Positions 51,846 to 61,031 are shown, counted from the first letter of the stretch. The stretch is DNA of 64,000 nt from Azospirillum sp. TSH100 (GCF_004923295.1 NZ_CP039640.1:186001-250000), one strand, 5' to 3'. Notes: a model not told the origin generated them from the sequence alone. Numbers and translations: made by a program.

Positions 51846-53699
51846 TCATATGCTGGTCGACTTCGCCGGCTGACCGGTTCCGGCCCTTATACGGAAGGAC
51901 GCCCGGTATTTCAGCAGGTCGCGTGCGAAGCGCAGGGTTTCGCCGATGCCGGCGCCATATTCCAGCTTCTTCCGCACCAGCCGGAAGAAGCGCGGGCGGT
52001 AGCGCATCGTCATGTGGGGCGGGTGGGTGCCGTCGATGAAGCGTTCCAGGAAGCGGAAATTCTCGCGCGCCACCGCCCGCACGACGCCGGGCGAGAAGTT
52101 CATCGTCGGCGAGCCGTAGAGCCGGTGCATGCCCGAGACGAAGACCTCGATGAAATTGTGGGAGAACACGCTGTGCGGCATGTTCATCACCATCGGCTGG
52201 TCCGTCATGTACAGCGTCGGCTGCCGATCGCCGACCAGCGACAGGTTGACCAGACCGATATGGGCGACGGAGGTGCCGGACAGGTCGGCCGCGTCGTAGT
52301 CGCGGAAGCTCTTGCGGAAGACCGAGCGCGACAGCCAGAAGGAATGCGACACCACTGCGGCCCTCAGCTGCTCGTCCCCGGCATCAAGGGACAGTGGCCG
52401 GCCCAGCGGAAGCCTGAACCTTGTTCCCGCCGGCGTGGTCAGGGTTCCGTCGACCGCCACCCCGCCCGCCACCCCGCCCGTGTCCCCCGGCTCGTTCAGG
52501 AAGATCAGGGTCGGGCTGTGGGCGTCGATCACCGCGCACAGCCGGGCGACCGTTCCCGGCAGGACATAGTCGTCGTCGGACAGGATCCAGACATGGCCGG
52601 AGACACAGCGGTCGAAGCAGGCCATGACGTTCCCGTCATAGCCGAGATTGCGGGGGTTGCGGTGGTACTCGAACAGGACCGCCCCGGCACGGTTCCAGCG
52701 TTCGAAGATCCGGACGGAGCGCTCCACCCGCTCGTCGGAGCAATTGTCCGAGACCAGGATGCGGATGTCCCGCCGTCCGGTCTCCAGGACCTGCACCATC
52801 AGGTTCTCGACCTGGAAGACCAGCTCGTCCGGCCGGTTGTAGGTGGGGATGCAGATGGTCAGGACCGGCGGGGAGGGTTCCGGCGGATGAGCCGGGGACA
52901 GGGGCAGCCGTTCGGGACCGCCCGCCGGAAGCCGGGAGCCGCGCCGCCACTCGGCCAGCCGGCGCAGGTGCGAAGCCTCGGGATGGCCGGGAACGGCCGC
53001 CAGGATGGCGTCGTAGAGCGCGACGGCCCCCGTCAGGTCGGCCGACTGGTGCCGTTCGACCGCCTCGCGCAGGGTCCGGCGGATGGCGGAGGCGAGGGTC
53101 GAGGCGATCTGCCCATGGCCCGGCTCCAGGGCCGCCAGGGCGGCGAAGGTCAGCAGCGCCTCCACCGGCTTCCCGCCGTTCAGCAGGGCGGCGCCATGCT
53201 CGAAGGCCGCGACGATGATCCGGTTGTAAGCGTCGAGCAGGGGCGGCCGGCGACGTTGGTCGGCGGGCACCGCCGCGATCCGATGCAGCCCGCGCGGCAC
53301 GAAGCCACGGTCGATGTCGTCGCCGCCGAACAGGAAAGCCAGGACGGGATTGCCGGGATCGAGCGCCAGAACGGCACCGGCCAGCGATGCGGCCTCGGCC
53401 AGGGCCTTGCCGGAAGAGAAGGTGGCAAGAAGCGCCGACGCCTTCTGGACCGCGACCCGGCGGTTGGCCTCTATCGCCTCGTGGCGCAGGCCGATCGCCT
53501 CCAGCCGGCGGAAGCAGGACAGCGCCGGCTCGATCCGGTCGAGCTGGATTTCGCAGATCGACAGAAGATGGAAGGCATTGGCACTTGCCGGGTCCATGCA
53601 CAGCGCACGCCGGTAGGCGGCCGCAGCCGCGGCAATGTCGCCGCCACGGTAGCGTTCCATCCCTTGGGAAACGAAGTCGTCGGCGCTCATCATCGGCAT
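51846..53699 (-). CDS. TPR-like N-terminus with GT2 glycosyltransferase
   Basis: 617 residues (ATG 53699; a closer ATG at 53690 is equally possible). TPR-like helices at residues 5-75 (MERYRGGDIAAAAAAYRRAL) and a helical stretch to about 260. Then the GT-A enzyme: VLTICIPTYNRPDELVFQVE (about 280-299), IRILVSDNCSDERVERSVRI, and the metal-site VWILSDDDYVLPGTVARLC (about 372-390). Remaining residues are mixed. It resembles the two GT2 genes at 48998 and 49987 in the enzyme part but has its own N-terminus. In the minus operon between a GT4 gene and an SDR gene. Confidence 0.78.
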   Translation of the reverse strand: MPMMSADDFVSQGMERYRGGDIAAAAAAYRRALCMDPASANAFHLLSICEIQLDRIEPALSCFRRLEAIGLRHEAIEANRRVAVQKASALLATFSSGKALAEAASLAGAVLALDPGNPVLAFLFGGDDIDRGFVPRGLHRIAAVPADQRRRPPLLDAYNRIIVAAFEHGAALLNGGKPVEALLTFAALAALEPGHGQIASTLASAIRRTLREAVERHQSADLTGAVALYDAILAAVPGHPEASHLRRLAEWRRGSRLPAGGPERLPLSPAHPPEPSPPVLTICIPTYNRPDELVFQVENLMVQVLETGRRDIRILVSDNCSDERVERSVRIFERWNRAGAVLFEYHRNPRNLGYDGNVMACFDRCVSGHVWILSDDDYVLPGTVARLCAVIDAHSPTLIFLNEPGDTGGVAGGVAVDGTLTTPAGTRFRLPLGRPLSLDAGDEQLRAAVVSHSFWLSRSVFRKSFRDYDAADLSGTSVAHIGLVNLSLVGDRQPTLYMTDQPMVMNMPHSVFSHNFIEVFVSGMHRLYGSPTMNFSPGVVRAVARENFRFLERFIDGTHPPHMTMRYRPRFFRLVRKKLEYGAGIGETLRFARDLLKYRASFRIRAGTGQPAKSTSI

Positions 53700-53722
53700 G
53701 GCAGGGGTGGGGGCCGGGCGGA

Positions 53723-54769
53723 TCAGCCGGCCCGCGCGGCGCGGCCGGCGATGTCCTGCTGGATGCGGTCCCAGATGCCGGTGAAGATGCGGTCCCAGGA
53801 ATGCTGGTCCAGCACCTGCCGGACGACGCCGGCGCTGCGCCGCTCATACTCCTCCTGCGGCATCGCCAGGGCGCGGGCGATGATGGCGCGGTTGGCCTCG
53901 GCGTCCTGGGTCAGCTCGATGGCGTAGGGAGAGCGGAAGCCGCTTTCCGGCGTGACCATCGGCACCAGGCCGCGGGCGCAATTCTCCAGGATGGCGGTGG
54001 CCTGGGCATCGCGCGAGCTGGCGTGGATGTAGAAGGCGCAGTTGTCCTTGATGAAGCGGTCCTGCTGGGCCGAGCTGTTGTCCACCCAGCCGAGCGAGAC
54101 GAACTCGTGCCCGTTCAGGCGGACACGCTGGTAGGGGTGGGGGCGCAGCGCGCTGCTGCCGGCATGCAGCACAGCGCCGGTGCCGGCGACGCTGTTCAGC
54201 AGCAGGTCGAAGCCCTTGTGCGGGGCGAGGTCGCTCATGTGCAGCAGGCCGCGCATGCTGGCTTGCGAATAGCCGCGCGGCGGGGCGAAGCGGTGGCCTT
54301 CGCAACCCATGTCGATGCGGACGATGCGGTCCTTGACCCGGCCCAGCATATCGTCGGCCGGCAGGGCCTGGATGCGCTCGTACCAGTAATCGCCGCAGAT
54401 GCCGAAGATCAGCCGCGCCCCCTGGAGCTGGCTGTCCATGAAGGGGCTCCAGTTCCTGTGCTCCTCCACCGGTTCGGGCAGCAGCGGCAGCATCAGGTAG
54501 GTGTTGGGATGGGCCGGCTGGCCGGGTTCCAGCGCGTTGTCGCGCACCCAGTCGTCGGCGAGCCCGCCGGCGGAATCGAAACTGGTGTGGCCCAGCAGGA
54601 TGTCCGCCGGGTTCCGCGTGACGCGCGAGGCGTTGAAGCTGTCGAGATGGACATCGGTGAAGCGGCCGAGCACGCGGCGCGCATGCTTGCAGATCTCCGC
54701 GTTGTTCGCCTCGTACTTGTCGTAGCTATCGCGGCGGAAGGTGTAGGGCGTCCAGAAGAAATGCAGCAT
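53723..54769 (-). CDS. GT4-type glycosyltransferase
   Basis: 348 residues from ATG 54769 (MLHFFWTPYTFRRDSYDKYE). The frame continues upstream but that part overlaps rfbE and is not protein-like. Acceptor-side segment ILLGHTSFDSAGGLADDWVR (about 58-77) and the GT-B C-domain with MSDLAPHKGFDLLLNSVAGT, then ASSRDAQATAILENCARGLV (about 249-268), matching the E-containing donor motif. It is preceded by rfbE within 32 bases and followed by the TPR-GT2. Probably adds one sugar of the dideoxyhexose-containing unit; donor not readable. Confidence 0.78.
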   Translation of the reverse strand: MLHFFWTPYTFRRDSYDKYEANNAEICKHARRVLGRFTDVHLDSFNASRVTRNPADILLGHTSFDSAGGLADDWVRDNALEPGQPAHPNTYLMLPLLPEPVEEHRNWSPFMDSQLQGARLIFGICGDYWYERIQALPADDMLGRVKDRIVRIDMGCEGHRFAPPRGYSQASMRGLLHMSDLAPHKGFDLLLNSVAGTGAVLHAGSSALRPHPYQRVRLNGHEFVSLGWVDNSSAQQDRFIKDNCAFYIHASSRDAQATAILENCARGLVPMVTPESGFRSPYAIELTQDAEANRAIIARALAMPQEEYERRSAGVVRQVLDQHSWDRIFTGIWDRIQQDIAGRAARAG

Positions 54770-54801
54770 GCTCGGTCTCTGTCGATCTATTGCCGGGCGA
54801 T

Positions 54802-55821
54802 CTATTGCTGGGCGATCCAGGCCAGCATGTCGGAAACGCCGCGGCGGGCGTCGACTTTCGGCTCCCAGCCCAGCAGGCGGCGGGCCTTGGCGATGTCGGC
54901 GACGAAGATACGCTGGTCGCTGATGCGCGGCGGCAGCCGCTCGAACCGCATCTCCACCCCATGCAGCTCCTCCAGCAAGCGGAACAGCTCCAGCAGGGAC
55001 AGGCTGTTGGCCATGCCGCCGCCGATGTTGAACACTTGGCCCCCCACCGCGTCGGCCCGCTCCACCGCGCTGAAATAGAGGGTCTTCATGTCCTCGGCAT
55101 GCAGCACGTCGCGCACCTGCTTGCCGGTGCCGCTGATGGTGAAGGGTGCTTTGAGTTGGCCGAGCCCGGCCTGCACCGCCAGACCGCAGAACCAGCCGAC
55201 CCAGCCCTGGTCGGCGGTGGCGTATTGCCGGCCGCCATACATGGAGGAATGGCGGAACACCACGGTGCGCAGCCCGAACACCCGGTGATGGTCCAGCATC
55301 ATCTGGTCGGCCGCGCCCTTCGAGGTGCCGTAGGGCGAATGGAAGTCGAGCGGGGCGGTCTCGTCGAAGCCGTTCGGGAAGGCCGGGGCGACGTAGCGGG
55401 TCTCCGTCTCCTCGTAGGGCGTCCATTCCAGGTCGCCATAGACCTTGTTGGTCGAGCTGTAGAGCACCAGGGCTTCAGGCGCCGAGCGGCGCACCGCGTC
55501 CAGCAGGTTGAAGCTGCCCAGCGCGTTGACCTCGAAATCCAGCCGCGGGTCGGCCAGCGAGGTGGTCATCGCCACCTGCCCCGCCAGATGGAAGACCACG
55601 TCCGGCCGCAGTTCCGCCACCGCGCGCTGCACATCGTTGGGATTGCGGATGTCGCCGTGGCGGAACTCGAACTCCCCTTGGCCGCGCAGCCAGTCGAGGT
55701 TCAGCGTGCTGCCCCGGCGGGACAGGTTGTCGAAGACGCAGAGATCCTCGCCACGCTCCAGAACGGCGGCGGCGAGGTTGCTGCCGAGGAAGCCGCAGCC
55801 TCCGGTGATCAGGTAGCGCAC
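54802..55821 (-). CDS. rfbE: CDP-paratose 2-epimerase (CDP-tyvelose epimerase)
   Basis: Converts CDP-paratose to CDP-tyvelose. 339 residues, ATG 55821, overlapping the next SDR gene by 13 bases. Family marks: LITGGCGFLGSNLAAAVLER (about 4-23), NLSRRGSTLNLDWL (about 32-45), FHLAGQVAMTTSLADPR, VLYSSTNKVYGDLEW with catalytic YGTSK downstream, and FRHSSMYGGRQYATADQGWV (about 188-207), which is highly characteristic. Its presence makes tyvelose the most probable end product of the rfb genes here. Same operon as rfbF, rfbG and rfbH. Confidence 0.88.
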   Translation of the reverse strand: MRYLITGGCGFLGSNLAAAVLERGEDLCVFDNLSRRGSTLNLDWLRGQGEFEFRHGDIRNPNDVQRAVAELRPDVVFHLAGQVAMTTSLADPRLDFEVNALGSFNLLDAVRRSAPEALVLYSSTNKVYGDLEWTPYEETETRYVAPAFPNGFDETAPLDFHSPYGTSKGAADQMMLDHHRVFGLRTVVFRHSSMYGGRQYATADQGWVGWFCGLAVQAGLGQLKAPFTISGTGKQVRDVLHAEDMKTLYFSAVERADAVGGQVFNIGGGMANSLSLLELFRLLEELHGVEMRFERLPPRISDQRIFVADIAKARRLLGWEPKVDARRGVSDMLAWIAQQ

Positions 55822-56777
55822 GGGGAAGCTCCGGAACTTTCAGGTGGGTTTTCGGGCGGATCGAGGAAGGCCAGGGTCTGCCGCATCCCCGCGTCCAGCG
55901 GGGTCGAGGCCCGCCAGCCGAGCAGTGCGGCGGCCTTGCCGGCCTCGGCGACGATGCTCATCACCTCGTCCGGGCGGTAGGGCAAGGCACCCCACAGCAG
56001 GGCGTCGCCGCCATGGCCGACGGCACTTGCGGCGGCCTCGCCCAGGGCGCGGATGGTGATAGGCGCGCCGGAGCCGAGATTGACGATCTCGCCGGCCGGG
56101 AAGTCCGCCAGCCCGGCCAGCCGCAGGCAGGCCTCGGCCACGTCGCCGACATAGACATAGTCGCGCAGCTGGCCGCCGCCGGTCAGCTCGGTCCGCCGGC
56201 CGTCGCGGCAGGCGCGCAGGATCATCGGCACGAATTTCGTGTCGTTCTCCAGCGGGCCATACATGCCGAAGGGCCGGACCACGGCGAGCGCCAGCCCGTG
56301 CGACGCGGCGGTGCCGAGTGCGGCGAGCGTCGCCGCCGCCTTGGTGATGCCGTAGAGGCTGCGCGGCGCCGGCGGCGCGTCCTCGGCGATCGGACGGTCG
56401 GAGGGGCCGTATTCGTAGCAGGTGCCGACATGGACGAAGCGGCCCACACGCGCCTGGGCCGCCGCGCGCACGAGGTGCAGCGTGCCTTCCAGATTGGTGC
56501 GGGCCGAAGCCGCCACGTCCTGGAACCGGTAATCGACGCCGTAGGCGGCACAATGGACGATCAGGTCGGGGCGCGCGTCGGCCACCGCCGCCGCGATCTC
56601 CTCCCCCGATGCCGTCAGGTCGAGCCGCACCGGCTCCGCCGCCACGCCGAGGCGGGCGAGACGCCAGCCGTCGCCGCCCTCCCGGCCGGCGGCCAGCACC
56701 GTCCAGCCGGCATGGCCGAAGCGGGCGGCGACATGGGCGCCGAGGAAGCCGCCGGAGCCGGTAACGAGGACGCGCAT
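55809..56777 (-). CDS. SDR reductase of the CDP-dideoxyhexose operon
   Basis: 322 residues, ATG 56777. NAD(P)-binding VLVTGSGGFLGAHVAARFGH (about 3-22) and the catalytic YGITKAAATLAAL (about 142-154). GALPYRPDEVMSIVAEAGKA (about 269-288) mirrors the end of the other RfbJ-like SDR (50897). Lying directly between rfbH and rfbE, it is the better candidate for the CDP-paratose synthase (RfbS-type) step. It overlaps rfbE and lies 13 bases downstream of rfbH. Whether the second SDR makes another sugar is open. Confidence 0.72.
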   Translation of the reverse strand: MRVLVTGSGGFLGAHVAARFGHAGWTVLAAGREGGDGWRLARLGVAAEPVRLDLTASGEEIAAAVADARPDLIVHCAAYGVDYRFQDVAASARTNLEGTLHLVRAAAQARVGRFVHVGTCYEYGPSDRPIAEDAPPAPRSLYGITKAAATLAALGTAASHGLALAVVRPFGMYGPLENDTKFVPMILRACRDGRRTELTGGGQLRDYVYVGDVAEACLRLAGLADFPAGEIVNLGSGAPITIRALGEAAASAVGHGGDALLWGALPYRPDEVMSIVAEAGKAAALLGWRASTPLDAGMRQTLAFLDPPENPPESSGASPCAT

Positions 56778-56790
56778 CGCCCGGCGGTCC

Positions 56791-58161
56791 TCAGCCGGCC
56801 GTCCGCGCCCGGACGAAGCTGCGGATGACGTCCAGCATGTAGTCGATGTGGGCGGCGGTCAGGCCCGGATAGACGCCGATCCACAGGGTGCGGGCGGTGA
56901 CGATGTCGCTGTTGGTCAGTTCGCCGACGACGCGGTGCGGGCGGCCCTTCATGTAGGGCTGGCGCAGCAGGTTGCCGCCGAACAGCTGGCGCGTGCCGAT
57001 GCGGGCGCGGGTCAGTTCGCGGGTCAGCTCATCGCGGCTGAAGGGGGCGTCGGCCGCCACGGTCAGCGGGAAGCCGAACCAGGACGGGTCGCTGTTCGGC
57101 GTCGCCTCCGGCAGGACCAGCATGTCGGCCAGTTCGGCCATTCCGGCCTTCAGGCGGGCGAAGTTAGCCTTGCGCGCCTCGATGAAGCCGTCCAGCCGAT
57201 CCATCTGGCCCAGCCCGACCGCGGCCTGCATGTCGGTGATCTTCAGGTTGTAGCCGAGATGGGAGTAAATGTACTTGTGGTCGTAGCCGTGCGGCAGGTC
57301 GCCGAGCTGCCAGTTGAAGCGCTGCTTGCAGGTGTTGTCCTGGCCCGGCTGGCACCAGCAGTCGCGGCCCCAGTCGCGGAAGGATTCCAGCGAGCGCTTC
57401 AGCTTGGCGTTGCTGGTGAAGACCGCTCCGCCCTCGCCCATCGTGATGTGGTGGGCCGGGTAGAAGCTGAGGGTGCCGATGTCGCCGAAGCTGCCGACCA
57501 GCTTGCCGTCATAGCGCGCGCCCAGCGCGTCGCAGCAGTCCTCGACCACCCACAGCCCGTGCTTCTCGGCGACGCGGGTGACGGCGGCGAGGTCGAAGGG
57601 ATTGCCCAGCGTATGGGCCAGCATGATGCCGCGGGTGCGCGGCCCGACCGCTTCTTCCAGCAGCCGCATGTCCATGTTGTAGGTCGGGATGTCGACGTCG
57701 AGGAAGACAGGGACCATCCCGTTCTGCAGGATCGGGTTCACCGTGGTCGGGAAGCCGGTGGCGCAGGTGATGATCTCGTCGCCCGGCTGCAACGCGCGGT
57801 CGCCCAGCAGCGGCGAGGTCAGCGCGGTCAGCGCCAGCAGGTTGGCGGACGAGCCGGAATTGACCGTCAGCACGTTGCGCGCACCCAGGAACTCGGCCAG
57901 CCGCTTCTCGAAGGCGTCGTTGAAACGGCCGGTGGTCAGCCAGAAATCGAGGGCGGAGTCCACCAGCAGCGCCATCTCCTCGCCGCCATAGACCTTGCCG
58001 CTGACCGGAACCGGCGAGCGTTCCGGGTCGAAGGGCCGGTCGGCATGGGCGACCTCCGCATATTCGGCCACCAGATCGAGGATCCGGCGGCGCAGGTCTT
58101 CCCGGCGATCCGCGGAACCGGCTGACGACGAGGGGGCCGGCGAGGAGGAAGAGGAGGTCAT
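56791..58161 (-). CDS. rfbH: CDP-4-keto-6-deoxyglucose 3-dehydrase (RfbH/E1 family)
   Basis: Removes the 3-hydroxyl of CDP-4-keto-6-deoxyglucose using pyridoxamine phosphate and an iron-sulfur cluster. 456 residues from ATG 58161 (MTSSSSSPAPS). SFYPAHHITMGEGG (about 230-243) has His where ordinary sugar aminotransferases keep the PLP-binding Lys, a hallmark of this dehydratase. The Cys-rich RDCWCQPGQDNTC (about 263-276) is the [2Fe-2S] site. VVEDCCDALGARYDGKLVGS precedes it. The reductase partner RfbI is not seen in this window. Operon with rfbG, rfbF and rfbE. Confidence 0.93.
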   Translation of the reverse strand: MTSSSSSPAPSSSAGSADRREDLRRRILDLVAEYAEVAHADRPFDPERSPVPVSGKVYGGEEMALLVDSALDFWLTTGRFNDAFEKRLAEFLGARNVLTVNSGSSANLLALTALTSPLLGDRALQPGDEIITCATGFPTTVNPILQNGMVPVFLDVDIPTYNMDMRLLEEAVGPRTRGIMLAHTLGNPFDLAAVTRVAEKHGLWVVEDCCDALGARYDGKLVGSFGDIGTLSFYPAHHITMGEGGAVFTSNAKLKRSLESFRDWGRDCWCQPGQDNTCKQRFNWQLGDLPHGYDHKYIYSHLGYNLKITDMQAAVGLGQMDRLDGFIEARKANFARLKAGMAELADMLVLPEATPNSDPSWFGFPLTVAADAPFSRDELTRELTRARIGTRQLFGGNLLRQPYMKGRPHRVVGELTNSDIVTARTLWIGVYPGLTAAHIDYMLDVIRSFVRARTAG

Positions 58162-58210
58162 GACGGTCTCACGGAAGAAACGGTGATGCGAAAAAAGGAC
58201 GCCGGCCGCC

Positions 58211-59308
58211 TCAGGCGGCCGGACGGGCCTCGTTATACGCAAGAAGCTGGGCCGACATAAGGGCGGGGATGTCCTGGCCCCGGCCATAGGCGCGATACCA
58301 CTCGACGGTGCGCGCCAGCGTCTCCGCCAGATCCCAGCGCGGCGCCCAGCCCAGCCGCTGCCGCGCCTTGGCGCAGTCGAGCGCCAGGAAGCGGTTCTCA
58401 TGCGGGCCGGCCGGGCCGCTGTTGTCGATCCAGGCGGCGCCGTCGCCCCACAGCGCGGCCAGCCGGTCGGCCACCCAGTGGACCGGGCGGGCGCTGCCCT
58501 CGGCCGGGCCGAAGTTCCAGCCCTCGGCATGGGTCGCCGGTTCGGTCCAGGCGGCTTCCGCCAGCATCAGATAGCCGTGCAGCGGGTCCAGCACATGCTG
58601 CCAGGGCCGGGTGGAATGGCGGTTGCGCACCACCGCCGGACGGCCGTCCAGGAAGGCGCGGATCAGGTCGGGGACCAGTCGGTCCTCCGCCCAGTCGCCA
58701 CCGCCCACAACGTTGCCGGCGCGGCCCGACACCAGGGCGACCGGGCTTTCCCCCGGCGGGAAGAAGGACTGGCGGAAGGCGGCGGTCACCAGCTCGGCAC
58801 AGCCTTTGCTGTTGCTGTAGGGGTCGCGGCCGCCCATCGGCTCGTTCTCGCGATAGCCCCACACCCACTCGCGGTTCTCGTAGCACTTGTCGCTGGTGAC
58901 GTTGACCACCACCCGCACGCTGTCGACCCGGCGCACCGCATCGAGCAGATGCACCGTACCCATGACGTTGGTGGCGTAGGTCTCCACCGGGTCGCGGTAG
59001 GAGCGCAGCACCAGCGGCTGCGCCGCCATGTGGATGACGATGTCGGGACGGGCGGCGGACAGCGCCGCCTCCAGCCGGTCGCGGTCGCGGATGTCGGCGA
59101 TCTCGCTGCGGTGCAGCCGGTCGCGCAGCCCCGCCGCCTCGAACAGGCTGGGGGTGGTCGGCGGCTCCAGCGCGTAGCCGGTGACGCGCGCGCCCATGGC
59201 GGAGAGCCAGAAGCCGAGCCAGCTTCCCTTGAAGCCGGTGTGGCCGGTCAGGAAGACCGACTTGCCGGACCAGAACGACGCATTGGTGGAAAGCGGAGGG
59301 GTGGACAT
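58211..59308 (-). CDS. rfbG: CDP-glucose 4,6-dehydratase
   Basis: Makes CDP-4-keto-6-deoxyglucose from CDP-glucose. 365 residues from ATG 59308, where GGTGAG lies just upstream; a TTG at 59323 is also possible. NAD motif VFLTGHTGFKGSWLGFWLSA (about 19-38), AAQPLVLRSYRDPVETYATN (about 94-113), catalytic VTSDKCYENREWVWGYRENE (about 134-153) with DPYSNSKGCAEL (Tyr and Lys). Product goes to RfbH. Upstream of rfbH by 49 bases and right after rfbF. Confidence 0.93.
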   Translation of the reverse strand: MSTPPLSTNASFWSGKSVFLTGHTGFKGSWLGFWLSAMGARVTGYALEPPTTPSLFEAAGLRDRLHRSEIADIRDRDRLEAALSAARPDIVIHMAAQPLVLRSYRDPVETYATNVMGTVHLLDAVRRVDSVRVVVNVTSDKCYENREWVWGYRENEPMGGRDPYSNSKGCAELVTAAFRQSFFPPGESPVALVSGRAGNVVGGGDWAEDRLVPDLIRAFLDGRPAVVRNRHSTRPWQHVLDPLHGYLMLAEAAWTEPATHAEGWNFGPAEGSARPVHWVADRLAALWGDGAAWIDNSGPAGPHENRFLALDCAKARQRLGWAPRWDLAETLARTVEWYRAYGRGQDIPALMSAQLLAYNEARPAA

Positions 59309-59326
59309 CGGGGCACTCACCAACTC

Positions 59327-60097
59327 TTACCAGCTTTTCCAGGGCGGGTTGCCGGCGGCCCACAAATCCTCCAGCAGGCGCTTGTCGCGGATGGTGTCCA
59401 TGCACTGCCAGAAGCCGTCATGCTTCCAGGCGTGCAGCTGGCCGTCCTCGACCAGGCCGCGCAGCGGCTCCTGCTCCCACATGGTGTCGTCGCCGTCGAT
59501 GTAGCGGCCGACCGTCGGCGACAGAACGAAGAAGCCGCCATTGATGCGGGCGCCGTCGCCCGGCAGCTTTTCCTGGAAGGCGGAGATGCGGTCGCCCTCC
59601 AGCTCGACCACGCCGTAGCGGCCGGGCGGATGCACCACGGTCATGGTGGCGGCGCGGCCATGCGCCTTGTGGAAGGCGACCGAAGCGGAGATGTCCACGT
59701 TGCCGACGCCGTCGCCGTAGGTGAGGCAGAAAGCCTCCTCCCCCTCCAGATAGGGCAGCACGCGCTTGATGCGCCCGCCGGTCAGGGTGGACTCGCCGGT
59801 CTCGACCAGGGTGATCCGCCAGGGTTCGGCAAGGCGGCGATGGACCTCGACCGTGTTGGTCCGCAAGTCGATGGTCACATCCGAATTGTGAAGAGAGTAG
59901 CTGGAGAAATATTCCTTGATCGCATAGCCCTTGTAGCCCAGGCAAATGACGAAGTCATTGATGCCATGCGAAGAATAGATCTTCATGATGTGCCAGAGGA
60001 TCGGCTTGCCGCCGATCTCCACCATCGGCTTGGGCCGCAGGTCCGTTTCCTCGGAGAGCCGCGTTCCAAGGCCGCCGGCAAGTATTACAGCTTTCAT
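59327..60097 (-). CDS. rfbF: glucose-1-phosphate cytidylyltransferase
   Basis: Starts the CDP-hexose route by joining glucose-1-phosphate and CTP. 256 residues from ATG 60097 (MKAVILAGGLGTRLSEETDL), the family's usual length and start; an in-frame start at 60148 would add 17 extra residues. Signatures: the nucleotide loop AGGLGTR, PKPMVEIGGKPILWHIM (about 22-38), LTYGDGVGNVDI (metal Asp, about 125) and HDGFWQCMDTIRDKRLL near the C-terminus. Leads into rfbG, rfbH and rfbE. Confidence 0.93.
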   Translation of the reverse strand: MKAVILAGGLGTRLSEETDLRPKPMVEIGGKPILWHIMKIYSSHGINDFVICLGYKGYAIKEYFSSYSLHNSDVTIDLRTNTVEVHRRLAEPWRITLVETGESTLTGGRIKRVLPYLEGEEAFCLTYGDGVGNVDISASVAFHKAHGRAATMTVVHPPGRYGVVELEGDRISAFQEKLPGDGARINGGFFVLSPTVGRYIDGDDTMWEQEPLRGLVEDGQLHAWKHDGFWQCMDTIRDKRLLEDLWAAGNPPWKSW

Positions 60098-60221
60098 TTC
60101 CCGCAGCTCTTCCAATTCAGGAGTGGACCAGGGCAGACTATTAATCAATTTATGAAAAAACGGTCAAGCACAGGCGCTCGGGAGCCTCCGTCGACTCCAA
60201 AGGTCACGGCGGAGAGTTGCC

Positions 60222-61031
60222 TCACCGCCACCAGTCCCGATCGTCGGTGATCTCGGGATCGGGGATGTGGATGTCGCTGCCCGGCGGCAGGGCGACGAGG
60301 TTGACGGCACCGATCCCGTCGAAGACGTCGTTTGGGTTGCCGGCGAAATTGCCGGGGTCGAACAGGCGGGCCGTGTGCCACCACACCCGGTAGCCCATCG
60401 ACCGGATCAGCCCGATCAGGGCGGGCGAGAGGTCGCGCCGGTCGTTCTCCACATACAGCACCGGCCGGTGCTGCGCGATCAGCTGGCACGCCCCGCGCAG
60501 CACCGCCGCCTCCATGCCCTCCACATCGGCCTTCAGCAGGCGGCAGGACGGCAGGTCGAGGCTGTCCAGCGTCACCAGCGGAACCAGTTCGCCATGGTCC
60601 CAGCCTCCAAGGCCGAGGGCGCCGAAATTGTTGGAGCGGCTGGGGTCGAGCGCCGGCACCCGGATGCTGCCGGCCTCGCTCCCCACCGCCATGCGCCGGG
60701 CCCGCACATTGGTGATGCCGTTCAGCGCCAGATTGGCGGACAGCAGGTTGAACAGCATCTCCTGCGGTTCAAAGGCGACGACGGAGCCCGACGGCCCGAC
60801 CATGCGGGCCAGCGGCAGGGTCTGGGCGCCGATGTTGGCCCCGACCTCCACCGCCACGTCGCCGGAACGCAGGATCGAACGGAACACCGCCACCTCATGT
60901 TCGGCATATTCGCCATAGAGGTCGAGGGAGCGGCCGACATAGCGGTCGTTGCGGTTGTAGACCATCAGCCCATGGCGACAGGGCCGCATGCGGTTGAAGC
61001 CGCCTTCCAGATCCACCGGCCCGCCGATCAT
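60222..61031 (-). CDS. FkbM-family methyltransferase
   Basis: About 269 residues from ATG 61031 (MIGGPVDLEGG), preferred because GGAG lies upstream; a TTG at 61094 would add 21 residues. The SAM region is GDVAVEVGANIGAQTLPLAR (about 56-75) with VVAFEPQEMLFNLLSANLAL, and VTLDSLDLPSCRLLKADVEG (about 151-170) is the FkbM core. FkbM enzymes O-methylate sugars in many glycan clusters. First gene of the minus operon (with rfbF 124 bases downstream), divergent from the asparagine synthetase gene. Confidence 0.78.
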   Translation of the reverse strand: MIGGPVDLEGGFNRMRPCRHGLMVYNRNDRYVGRSLDLYGEYAEHEVAVFRSILRSGDVAVEVGANIGAQTLPLARMVGPSGSVVAFEPQEMLFNLLSANLALNGITNVRARRMAVGSEAGSIRVPALDPSRSNNFGALGLGGWDHGELVPLVTLDSLDLPSCRLLKADVEGMEAAVLRGACQLIAQHRPVLYVENDRRDLSPALIGLIRSMGYRVWWHTARLFDPGNFAGNPNDVFDGIGAVNLVALPPGSDIHIPDPEITDDRDWWR

